Positions 11,422 to 19,824 of a stretch of 42,084 nucleotides of DNA are shown here, piece by piece. Made by a program: the position numbers and the translations under genes. A model generated the notes under the pieces. That model had not been told where the DNA came from and did not search any database. It worked only from the letters and a program-made list of their open reading frames with translations. How positions within the stretch are numbered: the stretch's first letter is position 1; every line of letters begins with the position of its first letter. Source of the DNA: Amycolatopsis pithecellobii (GTDB lineage Bacteria > Actinomycetota > Actinomycetes > Mycobacteriales > Pseudonocardiaceae); contig NZ_WMBA01000070.1 in assembly GCF_009707865.1 (NCBI RefSeq), forward strand, positions 1 to 42,084, written 5' to 3'.

Positions 11422-13289
11422 CCGGCCTGACCGACCTCTTCGAGCTGCACCACGACGGTGCGCTCGCCGAAAACTATCCGCGGTTGCCCGGCCTGCTCGC
11501 GGAACTGACCGCCGAGGAGCTGGTGCGCGCCGGCCACCTGCTGTCCCGGGTGGACGCCGACGAGGTGCTGGCGGCGCAGCCGGACCAGCGGGCCGTGACC
11601 ACCGTGATCACCGGGCCCGGCACGCTCGACGGGCTCGTCGCGCCGATGACCGCCGAAACCGCGCGGCACGGCCTGCTCCTGCGACCCGTGCTCGCCGGGT
11701 TCGACAGTTACGTCTTCGTCCTCTCCGGCGACGATCCGGAGATCGCCCGGCACCAACCCGATCTCGTCCTGTGTGTGCTCGACCCGTCGATGATCACGCG
11801 TGAGCTGGCCGTCCCCTGGGAGGCCGAAGACGCCGAACGCGTGCTCGCCGAGAAGCTCGACCTGCTCGAGCAGCTGGTGGCCGGCTTCACCGCGCGGAGC
11901 GACGCGACACTGGTGCTCAATACTTTCCCGCTGCCGCACGAACTTTCGGCCGCGCTGGTGGACCGGCGCTCCCGCGCGCGGCTGAGCATTGCCTGGCACG
12001 AAGCCGAAGTACGCTTGCTGCGGCTCGCCGGCGAGCACCCCTCAGTCGTCGTCATCGACCTGGATTCCCTGGTGGCGGAGGGCATTCCCCTCACCGAACC
12101 GCGGATGTCGGTGTACGCCGGCGCGTACCTGTCCGAGGAGCTGCTCGTCCGTTACGCCCGCGAGGCCGGCCACGTCGCGCGGCAGATCACCGGACTCACC
12201 AAGAAGTGCCTCGTCCTCGATCTCGACCAGACGCTGTGGGACGGCATCCTCGCCGAGGACGGCCCGGACGGAATCGCCGTCGGCGGAGGCGGACGCGGAG
12301 ACGCCTTCCAGGCGTTCCAGCGCGTCGTCAAGCAGATCGGCTCGCGCGGGGTGCTGCTGGCCGCCGTGAGCAAGAACGAGGCGGAGGACGTGCGCGCGGC
12401 CTTTCGTGCGCATCCGGGCATGCCGCTGTCCGAGGACGATTTCGTCCGGATCACGGCGAACTGGGATCCCAAGCACCAGAACCTCACCGAACTGGCCGAA
12501 GCTCTCAACATCGGGGTGGACAGCTTCGTGTTCGCCGACGACAGCCCGTACGAATGCGGTCTCGTCCGCCGTGGGCTGCCGGGGACGGCCGTGGTGGGGC
12601 TCACCGAGGAACCCGCGTGGCACCCGCGAGACCTGTTGCGGGACAACTGGTTCACCGTCACGGAACTGACCGGCGAAGACCGCACCCGTGGGGTCAAGTA
12701 CAAGCAGGAAGTGGCCCGCAAGACTTTCCTCAGCACGTTCTCCAGCATCGAGGACTACCTCCGCGAGCTCGACGTGACGGTGCACCTCGGCGTCGCGACA
12801 GCGGCCCAGGCCGGCCGGGTCGCACAGATGTCGTTGCGCACCAACCAGTTCAACCTCACCACCCACAGGCTGCAGCACCAGGACGTGACCCGGCTGCTGG
12901 CCGACGAGGACAGCATCGTGTTCACGATCGCGTCGCGTGATCGCTTCGGTGACAACGGCATCGTCGGGGCGGTCTTCTACCGGCGCGACGGTGAACTCGC
13001 GTGGATCGACAACTTCCTGCTCAGCTGCCGGGTGTTCTCCCGCGGGATCGAGCAGGCCTGCTTGGCCGCCGTGCTCGACCACGCGTTCGCCACCGGCGTG
13101 CACGAGATGCGCGCGATCTACCGTCCGTCGCTCAAGAACGCGGTGGTGCGGGAGTTCTATCCGCGTTATGGCTTCACCACGCACGACCACGACGACGAGC
13201 GGACGGTGTTCCGGCACGATCTCGCGCTGCCCGTGGAGATCCCCAAGCACGTCCGGTTCACCGGTGAAATCGAAAGGCCGGTCCGATGA
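11418..13289 (+). CDS. FkbH-like glyceryl-ACP synthase (A2 / RkE / Agg2 type)
   Basis: A 623-residue protein starting at GTG 11418, which overlaps the previous stop (GTGA). It has an N-terminal alpha/beta region, a central HAD-type domain with DLDQT (Asp268, Asp270, Thr272), and a C-terminal GNAT-like region (DRFGDNGIVGAVFY, then NFLLSCRVFSRGIEQ). This is the full-length bimodular architecture of FkbH proteins, which take 1,3-bisphosphoglycerate, remove phosphate and load a D-glyceryl group on a dedicated ACP, here the next gene. The methoxymalonyl-ACP genes that accompany FkbH in other clusters (acyl-ACP and 3-hydroxyacyl dehydrogenases, O-methyltransferase) are absent. The KASIII neighbour points to tetronate chemistry instead. 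Confidence 0.92.
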   Translation: MTGLTDLFELHHDGALAENYPRLPGLLAELTAEELVRAGHLLSRVDADEVLAAQPDQRAVTTVITGPGTLDGLVAPMTAETARHGLLLRPVLAGFDSYVFVLSGDDPEIARHQPDLVLCVLDPSMITRELAVPWEAEDAERVLAEKLDLLEQLVAGFTARSDATLVLNTFPLPHELSAALVDRRSRARLSIAWHEAEVRLLRLAGEHPSVVVIDLDSLVAEGIPLTEPRMSVYAGAYLSEELLVRYAREAGHVARQITGLTKKCLVLDLDQTLWDGILAEDGPDGIAVGGGGRGDAFQAFQRVVKQIGSRGVLLAAVSKNEAEDVRAAFRAHPGMPLSEDDFVRITANWDPKHQNLTELAEALNIGVDSFVFADDSPYECGLVRRGLPGTAVVGLTEEPAWHPRDLLRDNWFTVTELTGEDRTRGVKYKQEVARKTFLSTFSSIEDYLRELDVTVHLGVATAAQAGRVAQMSLRTNQFNLTTHRLQHQDVTRLLADEDSIVFTIASRDRFGDNGIVGAVFYRRDGELAWIDNFLLSCRVFSRGIEQACLAAVLDHAFATGVHEMRAIYRPSLKNAVVREFYPRYGFTTHDHDDERTVFRHDLALPVEIPKHVRFTGEIERPVR

Positions 13290-13513
13290 CGACCCTCGAT
13301 CAGTTCCTGACCCTGCTGCGCGAAGAGGTGGGGCTGACCGTCTCCGCCGACGACGTCGGCCTCGATTTCGACCAGCTGCCCGGCTGGGACTCGGCGTTGC
13401 TGCTGCACCTGGTGACCGTGCTCGAGCGCACCACCGGCAAACCCCTGTCCCTGCCGGACGTCCTCGGCAGCCGCAGCCTGTCCGCGCTGTACGACCTCAC
13501 GGTCGCGGCATGA
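13286..13513 (+). CDS. Discrete acyl carrier protein for the glyceryl unit (A3 type)
   Basis: A 75-residue stand-alone carrier protein starting at ATG 13286, overlapping the FkbH stop by 4 bases. Ser36 in LPGWDSALLL is the expected phosphopantetheine attachment site; the WDS context is common in FkbH-partner ACPs, unlike FDSL in the PKS ACPs. It should carry D-glyceryl from the FkbH protein to the KASIII-like enzyme. It overlaps the following acyltransferase by 4 bases, so stoichiometry is probably set by coupled translation. Confidence 0.92.
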   Translation: MTTLDQFLTLLREEVGLTVSADDVGLDFDQLPGWDSALLLHLVTVLERTTGKPLSLPDVLGSRSLSALYDLTVAA

Positions 13514-14268
13514 CCGCCATCGGCCCCCTGCCGCGCGAACGCAGGCACACGCTGCGGTTCCTCGAATACGCCAGGTCGATCGCGCCGGTGTTCCTCGATT
13601 CCGAGGTCGACATGACCGCCGTCCGGGCCCACCGCGCGGCCTCGCGGGACGGCGGGGTGCGGCTGTCCTGGGTCACCTACGTCCTGTACGCCGCGGGCCG
13701 GGTGCTGGCCGAGCACCCGGCGGCCAACCGGGCGATATCGGGGAAACGGTGGCCCAGGGTGGCCAGGTACGACTCGGTCGCCGCCAAGGTCACGCTCGAC
13801 AAGACGATCAATGGCGAACGGGTGGTCTTCTCGGCCGTGGTGCCGGGCGTCGACACTGCCGCACTGGACGTGATCCAGAAGGAGGTGGACCGGTTCCGGG
13901 ACACCGATCCGTCCGATTTGGACGAACTCAGCGGAGCGCGGCTGCTCCAGCGGCTGCCATGGCCGTTGTCGGCGCTCGCATTCCGGTCCGCCGCTCGTTC
14001 GCTGAGAAGGCGCCCGAACCTCATGGGCACCGTCTCGGTCACGTCGCTCGGTCACACCGCGGTGGACAGCTTCCACTCCGTCGGCGGCACGAGCGTCACG
14101 GTGGGAGTCGGGCGGATCACCGACCGTCCCGTGGTACGGGACGATGCGGTGACGATCGCGCCGGTGATGCGCCTGAGTCTCGCGTTCGACCACCGGGTGC
14201 TCGACGGCGCCGAGGCGGCCGAAGTGCTGGCCGGTATCAAGGAAACACTGGAACGGTGGCGGCGGTGA
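13510..14268 (+). CDS. 2-oxoacid dehydrogenase E2-type acyltransferase (tetronate O-acetyltransferase, A4 / Agg4 type)
   Basis: A 252-residue protein made only of the E2 (chloramphenicol-acetyltransferase-like) catalytic fold, with no lipoyl or subunit-binding domain. The signature FDHRVLDGAEAAE gives the HxxxDG catalytic motif near the C-terminus. In agglomerin and abyssomicin biosynthesis the homologue acetylates the primary hydroxyl of the tetronate ring, making the leaving group for the next enzyme. ATG 13510 overlaps the ACP stop (ATGA), and the stop overlaps the next start (GTGA). Lack of a lipoyl domain and position in the cassette rule out a true dehydrogenase-complex subunit. Confidence 0.9.
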   Translation: MTAIGPLPRERRHTLRFLEYARSIAPVFLDSEVDMTAVRAHRAASRDGGVRLSWVTYVLYAAGRVLAEHPAANRAISGKRWPRVARYDSVAAKVTLDKTINGERVVFSAVVPGVDTAALDVIQKEVDRFRDTDPSDLDELSGARLLQRLPWPLSALAFRSAARSLRRRPNLMGTVSVTSLGHTAVDSFHSVGGTSVTVGVGRITDRPVVRDDAVTIAPVMRLSLAFDHRVLDGAEAAEVLAGIKETLERWRR

Positions 14269-15332
14269 TCGGCACGGCCGAGCTCAAGCAGTTCGCCAGA
14301 CTGCACGTCCGATCGCAGAACATCAGCGGCGGGGAGTCGATCCTCGCCCGCATCTCCGACGACGACGCGTGGGTCTCGGAGTGGTCGGCCGAGGGTGAGC
14401 GGCTCCGCGCGAAAGGCAAGTTGCTGCGAGCGACCAGTTGTTTCGTGATGGCCCGGTTTCCCTATGTGGACGGTGTGGCTCGTCGCGCCGCGCTGGAGCG
14501 AGCGATCGAAACTTTCGCCCACTGGGCCGGGCCCAGGGGGCTGGAGCGGGTCGAAATCCCGGTGCCGGGCGGACGGGTACGGTGCTGGGCGGCGGGCCTG
14601 TCCGCGACCCGGCCCCGCCCGCTGGTGCTGCTGTGCGGTGGCATCGTCAGCGTGAAGGAGCAGTGGGCGCCGGCCTTGCTGGCCCTGCGCAGGATGGGCT
14701 TCGCCGGAGTCGTCGCCGAACTGCCCGGTGTCGGGGAGAACCCGCTCCCCTACGACGCGGACAGCTGGCGGATGTTCCCGGCCGTCCTCGACGCGCTCGC
14801 CGGCCGCGCCGACGTCTCGCACACCTATGCCATCGCGCTCAGCTTCAGCGGCCATCTCGCCCTGCGGTGCGCGGCCGAAGACGTGCGCTTGCGCGGCATC
14901 GTGACGGCCGGCGCCCCGGTCGCCGCGTTCTTCACGGACCTGGAATGGCAGCGGCGCCTGCCGGCCATCACGGCGGAGACGTTGCGACACCTGATAGGCC
15001 GCTTGCCACCGGCGGACTGGGCACTTCCGCGGGAGGCGCTGACCGCACTGACCATTCCGGTGGCGGCGACGATCAGCACCCGCGACGAGATCATCCCGCC
15101 CGCCGACGGCGACGCACTGCGCACCGCGATCCGGTTGTCCTGGACGACGGAACACGACGACGTGCACGGCTCACCGCACCACGTGCGGCAAACACGGCTG
15201 TGGTCGATGCTCGCGATTCTGCGGATGCACGGTGCACCGGTACTGCCGCGGCTCGCACTGGGCACGGCGCTGAAACTGATCCGGCCGCGGTCGGCCGCGG
15301 GACGCGACAAGAACATCCTTCCGGCCGGCTGA
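14265..15332 (+). CDS. Alpha/beta-hydrolase-fold eliminase (acetate elimination, A5 / Agg5 type)
   Basis: A 355-residue FrsA-like alpha/beta hydrolase starting at GTG 14265 inside the previous stop. The nucleophile elbow reads IALSFSGHLALR, a GxSxGG elbow with Gly-to-Ala and Gly-to-Ser changes. An oxyanion-type segment (LLCGGIVSVKEQW) and late acid/His segments (TRDEIIPP, VHGSPHHV) are present. In tetronate clusters the A5 protein removes acetate from the acetylated tetronate to leave the exocyclic methylene, which can act as dienophile in a later Diels-Alder closure. It is the last gene of the coupled operon. Family is firm; the elimination role comes from gene order. Confidence 0.85.
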   Translation: MIGTAELKQFARLHVRSQNISGGESILARISDDDAWVSEWSAEGERLRAKGKLLRATSCFVMARFPYVDGVARRAALERAIETFAHWAGPRGLERVEIPVPGGRVRCWAAGLSATRPRPLVLLCGGIVSVKEQWAPALLALRRMGFAGVVAELPGVGENPLPYDADSWRMFPAVLDALAGRADVSHTYAIALSFSGHLALRCAAEDVRLRGIVTAGAPVAAFFTDLEWQRRLPAITAETLRHLIGRLPPADWALPREALTALTIPVAATISTRDEIIPPADGDALRTAIRLSWTTEHDDVHGSPHHVRQTRLWSMLAILRMHGAPVLPRLALGTALKLIRPRSAAGRDKNILPAG

Positions 15333-15409
15333 CGTGCGCATGGCGACCGTTCCATGACGTGAACCGGCCCCGTATCTGTCATGAAAATGGTCGGCGACCC
15401 AGATTCCGT

Positions 15410-15426
15410 CGCAGCCTGAGGCTGCG
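15410..15426. terminator. Small hairpin after the tetronate operon
   Basis: A perfect 7-base stem CGCAGCC/GGCTGCG closes a 3-base loop, 78 bases after the last tetronate gene and before the convergent amidohydrolase fragment. No T-run follows, as is common in actinomycetes, so it is only a possible terminator. Confidence 0.35.
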
Positions 15427-15495
15427 GCTCCCCTGGCTACCGCGAGGATGACGTCCGCGGGCCGGCGGATGCCGAGCCAGGGCAGCGCGCGACAG

Positions 15496-15879
15496 TCAGC
15501 CGTCGAGCAGGTGCCGTCCGTTGGTTGTCATGATCTTCTCCAGCACTGTCGCTCCCACGTGCGGCTCGATGCCCTCGTACCAGGCGGTCACGCCTTCGCG
15601 GTAGGACGGGTAATCGGTATGCCCGAGGTCGCTGCCGAAGATCATTAGCGAGGACGGGTACAAGGTAGCGAGGCGCGCGGTGGTGCTCGCCGACGGTGCC
15701 GTTCCGAGGTCGGCGACGCACCCGACTTCGAGGTGGACATCGAGCGTGCGCAAGGGCATCGCGAGGTCGTCGGACCACCGCATGAACTCGAATGTCGGGT
15801 GGTTGATCAGAAAGCGCCTGGCCCCGAGCCGTGCTGCGGCTTCGGGTTTCCCGCGCGCCTCCCATGAAAGTTCTGCGCT
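15496..15879 (-). pseudogene. 5'-truncated amidohydrolase (C-terminal fragment)
   Basis: The frame from just after a TGA at 15880-15882 to the TGA at 15496-15498 encodes 127 residues but has no usable start before an internal ATG at 15783. The sequence reads straight into the middle of a TIM-barrel metal-dependent hydrolase (GARRFLINHPTFEF, then FGSDLGHTDYPSYREG and IMTTNGRHLLDG), similar to the DUF6282/amidohydrolase type. The aspartate in GSDLGH would be a late metal ligand, while the N-terminal metal-binding histidines are missing. It is probably a relic cut by a rearrangement next to the biosynthetic cluster. Confidence 0.7.
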
Positions 15880-15918
15880 TCACCGGACCACGAGGGAAGT
15901 CGGCGACGGTACCGCGGG

Positions 15919-18390
15919 CTAGCGAAGTCCTCGTCCATGGGAGACAAGTGGTATTTCCGTGGTGCCGGGGCGTCGCGCTCCAGGGTCCCCCGCCGACTCC
16001 GATTCCTGGTAGAGGGCGTGGATCTTCAGGAGCTCGCGGCGATGGACGCGGGAGCTGATCGTGAAACCTGCGTTGTCCATCACTGACAGGAGGGGTCCAT
16101 CCTTGTGCTTGTACACGACGATGTCGCTGCCGGCGCCGATGAAGGTGTTGGGCAGCGTCAGGTACCGAGCCGCTTTCACCGCTCCCTCGAGCACTGGCGC
16201 GCCGTCCTGTGCGGTGCCGCAGATGAGCAGAAGGAAGGGACTGTGCGGGTTGACGGCATACATCTGCTGGAACTCCGGCAGCTGCACCAGCAGGCCGACG
16301 AGGGTGTCGCCGCTGACGCTGAGGCGCCTGTGGTTGCCGCCCCGTTCGATCGTGATTCCGACGGCACGCGAGTGGCCATGCGCGATGATCACGTTGGGGC
16401 CGACGCGAACATTTCCGGGTCGGGACACCGGGTCGGTGGTGGTCAGCTCTACTGGCTGCCACGGTACTTCCACGAGCCGGCGGTTGGGGTCGTGATCGCG
16501 CAGCTTGTCCCATTCTGCGCGGCGGATGTCGCGGGATCTTTCGCCGGGGAACGTCCGCACGACGTGGGTCATCTGGTCGAGGTTGCCCACCAGGTCCGGG
16601 AACAGTGCCTCGTGGTCGCCGGTGAGGTCCAGACCATTGGTGCGTTGGCGCCCGGTGCTGGTACTGGTCAGGCCGATACGTACGACCTCGTGCGGGAAGA
16701 AGTCGACGACGTCGCCATGCTTGTTCCTGCCTTGCAGCGGGACCTCGGCGCCGGGATCGGCGTCGGGGATGTACGTGGCCGTCGGCAGGTGCGTCTCGAA
16801 GAAGATGACGTTGTTGATGTTGCCCTCGGAATAGACGCCGAGCCGTTGGTGCTGCGGCCACAGGTGCCAGAACCGTGGACCGGACTTGTAGGTACTCCAG
16901 CCTCGGTTGTCGGCGACGGCGAAGCGTCCATCGGGGAGTTGAGAGACCGTGCCGTCGTTGCTGAGCATGGACACGTCCATCCGCTCCTTGAACAGTCCGC
17001 GCGCGGTGTCCTTCGCGTCGTGGTCGCCGGAGGAAAGCAGCACCAAGTTGAGGCCCGGTTTTGCTTGGACGAGTGTCCGCAGTGGTTCGATGTGGGAGAG
17101 CACCGTGGCGAAGGCGCGCGGTTCGAGGGTCACCGAGGTGCCGTTGCGCAGTGGCACCGCAAACCCGTCGGGAGTTCCCTCGGCGTGCACGTGGAAATCC
17201 CCGTCGAGCCGGAGTTCCGGTCCAGGGCGGCTGGTGCGCGCGCGGGTGTCGTGCACGGTCTCGCCGGGCAGTGTTTTGATCGCGATGCGGTAGCGGCCGG
17301 TGAGCTGGAAGCTGCTGTCCCGGGTGAACGCGACACCGTGCCCGCTGCCCGGCGTGACCTGGTAGAAGATGTCGCGCAGTGCCACGGTGATCGGTCGGCC
17401 GTCCAGGCCCTTGGCGCGAACGGTCTGTCCTGGGGCGGCGAAGATCGAGCCGGTCGCTACGGGCGCCGCGGAGCTCGCCCGGCCCCCGAACACGCGCCCG
17501 AAAAACCCGTAGCCGAGGCTGGTGCTGGGGTGCAGAAGGCCGTCCACGGACCCTGCCGGTTCCCCGGTCGGCGTTACCGCCCGGCCCGTCGGGGCGACCA
17601 CGAGCACCCGGGCGTCGACTAGCGGTGGCGGTACGGTCCGCACCCGAGAGCCCGGAGAGGCTTGGGTTTCCAACCACAGCACGGTTCCGCCGTGGTTGCG
17701 CAGCCCGATCCCGTGGGATTCGCCGCCGGGGGGCTTCGTCAGCACGAATGCCATCGCGCCAGGACCGAGCTCGCGCACCTGCCGGACGACACCGGAGATC
17801 GAGCCGCGCACCGGCCGCCACACGCCGCCGACGGCGATGGCGAGTTCGAGTTCACGCCAGGGCGATCCGACAGCGAGGTCGTCGCGCGTCGCGAGCGCAC
17901 TGCCGTAGAAGTGCCGGCGCAGGGCGTCGAGCCGGATTACGCAGTCCCGCGCCGTCCCGTCGTGCGGCGGTAGCACCGCGCGCAGTTCCCGTTCCAGCGC
18001 GGCGACCGCCGCCGCTGCTCCGGCGGCGGCGTCGCGAAGCTCGCCCCGCTCCGCGCTGCTGGCCGGAGACAACGCGTCCCGGTGGTCGCCGCCCGGTTCC
18101 GTGCCCGCCGGAGCATGGGGGACTGTCAGTTCCGGCGCCCGTCCCATCGCGGATGTCTCCGGCGCTTCGCTGTTCGAGGTGTTCCCTCTCCGCGCGCCGC
18201 TGCCGAATGCGCCCAACCAGCTGTCCGGCACGGCGTCGTGCAGGTCGTCGATCGCGTGCATGACCAGCAGTTGTCTCGCGGCCACCTGGGCCAGGCCCTC
18301 GAGGAAATGCCCGATGTTCGGCACCGCGCCGTCCCGGTTCCGCTTCCAGTCAGTCTTTCGCCGGAAGCGGGAACGCTTCGGGGTATGCAT
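15919..18390 (-). CDS. Large protein with C-terminal caspase-like ("lonely Cys"-type) domain, function unknown
   Basis: An 823-residue protein. I chose ATG 18390 because AGAGGA lies 7 bases upstream; the frame is open further up but looks non-coding. The basic N-terminus (MHTPKRSRFRRKTDWKRNRD) has no signal peptide. A helical Ala-rich segment follows (about 100-160), then a middle region I do not recognise. Near the C-terminus, NVIIAHGHSR (His671, His673) and FLLLICGTAQDG (Cys724) match the His-Gly and strand-Cys arrangement of caspase-fold peptidases. They resemble the lonely-Cys domains of very large actinobacterial polymorphic-toxin-like proteins. It stands alone between two operons. Substrate, partners and export route are unknown. 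Confidence 0.7.
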   Translation of the reverse strand: MHTPKRSRFRRKTDWKRNRDGAVPNIGHFLEGLAQVAARQLLVMHAIDDLHDAVPDSWLGAFGSGARRGNTSNSEAPETSAMGRAPELTVPHAPAGTEPGGDHRDALSPASSAERGELRDAAAGAAAAVAALERELRAVLPPHDGTARDCVIRLDALRRHFYGSALATRDDLAVGSPWRELELAIAVGGVWRPVRGSISGVVRQVRELGPGAMAFVLTKPPGGESHGIGLRNHGGTVLWLETQASPGSRVRTVPPPLVDARVLVVAPTGRAVTPTGEPAGSVDGLLHPSTSLGYGFFGRVFGGRASSAAPVATGSIFAAPGQTVRAKGLDGRPITVALRDIFYQVTPGSGHGVAFTRDSSFQLTGRYRIAIKTLPGETVHDTRARTSRPGPELRLDGDFHVHAEGTPDGFAVPLRNGTSVTLEPRAFATVLSHIEPLRTLVQAKPGLNLVLLSSGDHDAKDTARGLFKERMDVSMLSNDGTVSQLPDGRFAVADNRGWSTYKSGPRFWHLWPQHQRLGVYSEGNINNVIFFETHLPTATYIPDADPGAEVPLQGRNKHGDVVDFFPHEVVRIGLTSTSTGRQRTNGLDLTGDHEALFPDLVGNLDQMTHVVRTFPGERSRDIRRAEWDKLRDHDPNRRLVEVPWQPVELTTTDPVSRPGNVRVGPNVIIAHGHSRAVGITIERGGNHRRLSVSGDTLVGLLVQLPEFQQMYAVNPHSPFLLLICGTAQDGAPVLEGAVKAARYLTLPNTFIGAGSDIVVYKHKDGPLLSVMDNAGFTISSRVHRRELLKIHALYQESESAGDPGARRPGTTEIPLVSHGRGLR

Positions 18391-18636
18391 CGCGGTCCTC
18401 TGCCGTGGCCGTCGGGGAGCGAGTTCATGCAACCCGATAGACCAGGCGGGGCGGGCGCCACTGACGCGATGTTGATGAGCCGCTGCCGGGTCCGCACGCG
18501 GTGTTGACGGTCCGGCGCCCCACGCGCCGCGCTGGGCTCGTCTTCCTTGCCGCCCTTGCGGATCCGTGCGGGCGCGGGGGTACGGGTTCGACGCGGCGCC
18601 GCAAAGGACAGGACGGTGGCTCGTCTTGTCCCCTAC

Positions 18637-18660
18637 CTTGGTCGGAGCTACTCCCCCAAG
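18637..18660 (-). terminator. Hairpin terminator of the catabolic operon
   Basis: CTTGG (18637-18641) pairs with CCAAG (18656-18660) and GGAG (18644-18647) with CTCC (18651-18654) around a CTA loop, with a small internal mismatch. It begins 12 bases beyond the stop of the last gene of the minus-strand operon. No T-run is present. The rest of the gap 18391-18671 shows no gene and no clear promoter. Confidence 0.5.
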
Positions 18661-18671
18661 ATCTGAGTCGA

Positions 18672-18974
18672 TCAGAACAGCTCGGCGACCGTGGGGTCGA
18701 TGTAGCGGTGGACGTCCATCGCTTCCATCCCCAGCTCGCCGAGCCGGCCACCAAACGCCTGGAAGTGCGGTGAGGCGAAGTGGGCGGTCAGCGACTCCTG
18801 GGAGTCCCACTCCTCGAAGAGGCGGAAGCGACCGCGCTGGTCCGGGTCGGCCCAGACCTCGTAGGTCCCGCACCCCTTCTCGCTCAGCGTTTCGCGCGTC
18901 AGCGTGCGTGCGGCTTCGAGCACGCGGTCGTGGGAGGCAGGGTCGAACGTCATGGTGCCACTGACGACGATCAT
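18672..18974 (-). CDS. ABM-family (YgiN-like) putative quinol/antibiotic-type monooxygenase
   Basis: A 100-residue single-domain protein, the usual length for the ABM ferredoxin-like dimeric fold. Visible landmarks are the first strand MIVVSGTMTFDP, the central GCGTYEVWADPD and the RFRLFEEWDSQESLTAHFASPHFQ block with the conserved E-W and H-x-x-SxHF pattern. Such proteins oxidise quinols or phenols without cofactor, or simply bind small aromatic or polyketide-like ligands. ATG 18974 overlaps the SDR stop by 4 bases. It is the last gene of the six-gene operon. The family call is good; the substrate is unknown. Confidence 0.85.
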   Translation of the reverse strand: MIVVSGTMTFDPASHDRVLEAARTLTRETLSEKGCGTYEVWADPDQRGRFRLFEEWDSQESLTAHFASPHFQAFGGRLGELGMEAMDVHRYIDPTVAELF

Positions 18975-19798
18975 GCGGTCGTCCCCATCGCCGCGCGCAT
19001 GCCGGCCTCGAGCTCGGCGAACGGGCGCTCTCGCTTGATCCGGACGACGAGCTCGGCGTCGTCGCCCACCAGACGGCGGAACGGCCCGTCCGGGTGGTCG
19101 ATCGCCGCCAGGACGGCGTCGACGACCGGCTGGGGCGCCGCGCGGCCGGCGCCGCCGACGGCCATCATGCGCTCGTGGTAGTGGTCGAAGACGGGGCGGT
19201 CGGGATGGTCTGCGCCGAAGCCGCGCGACTCGGTGACGTTGTCGAAGAAGCCCGTGTCGAAGGCGCCCGGCTCGATCAGCGCGACCGCGATGCCGTCAGC
19301 GGCCAGCTCGAATCGCAGCGTCTCGGAGAGGCCTTCGACCGCGTGCTTGCTGGCCGCGTAGGCGCCCTCGAACGGGATGCCGACCAGGCCGGCCGCCGAC
19401 GAGAGGTTCACGATCGTGCCGCCCCCACGCTCGCGCATGTGCGGCACGACGGCGCGGACCATCCGGACGATCCCGACCACGTTGGTGTCGAGCTGGCGCG
19501 CGACCTCGTCGTCCTGCAGCGACACGACGGGTCCGCGCAGCGCGTAGCCGGCGTTGTTGACCAGGACGTCGATCCCGCCCTCACCGGCGGCCTCGGCCAC
19601 GACCCGGTTGATCGACGCGGCGTCGGTGACATCGAGCAGGTGCACCGAGAGCGGCAGGCCCTCCGCGCGGCCGGCGAGGTCGTCGACCGCCTCCGGCCGG
19701 CGCGCGGTCGCGAAGACGCGGTCGCCGCGCCGCGCGAGGGCCAGTGCGATGAGCTGTCCGAAGCCGCTGCTGCAGCCGGTGATGAGGATGTTGGACAT
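18971..19798 (-). CDS. Short-chain dehydrogenase/reductase
   Basis: A 275-residue classical SDR. TGCSSGFGQLIALALA near the N-terminus is the TGxxxGxG nucleotide site. NNAGYA stabilises the fold. The Ser-Tyr-Lys set is present (NLSSAAGLVG, then YAASKHA), and the ATARRPEA segment after strand 2 suggests NADP preference. It resembles the oxidoreductases often annotated near retinol or hydroxysteroid dehydrogenases. It lies 26 bases after the ThDP enzyme, the only real gap in this operon, and overlaps the ABM gene. It could reduce or oxidise the aldehyde or alcohol made by the decarboxylase; that link is inference. Confidence 0.88.
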   Translation of the reverse strand: MSNILITGCSSGFGQLIALALARRGDRVFATARRPEAVDDLAGRAEGLPLSVHLLDVTDAASINRVVAEAAGEGGIDVLVNNAGYALRGPVVSLQDDEVARQLDTNVVGIVRMVRAVVPHMRERGGGTIVNLSSAAGLVGIPFEGAYAASKHAVEGLSETLRFELAADGIAVALIEPGAFDTGFFDNVTESRGFGADHPDRPVFDHYHERMMAVGGAGRAAPQPVVDAVLAAIDHPDGPFRRLVGDDAELVVRIKRERPFAELEAGMRAAMGTTA

Positions 19799-19824
19799 GG
19801 TGATCTTCTCCTTTGGTGATGACG

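Noticed and set aside
11418..13289. FkbH as part of a methoxymalonyl-ACP extender pathway
   Set aside because: The two dehydrogenases and O-methyltransferase of that pathway are absent, and both visible ATs have methylmalonyl (YASH) motifs.
15437..17821. Minus-strand open frame of 794 codons
   Set aside because: Overlaps the 823-residue gene in another frame; Arg-rich with no motifs, while the other frame shows HGH and ICG motifs and a ribosome site.
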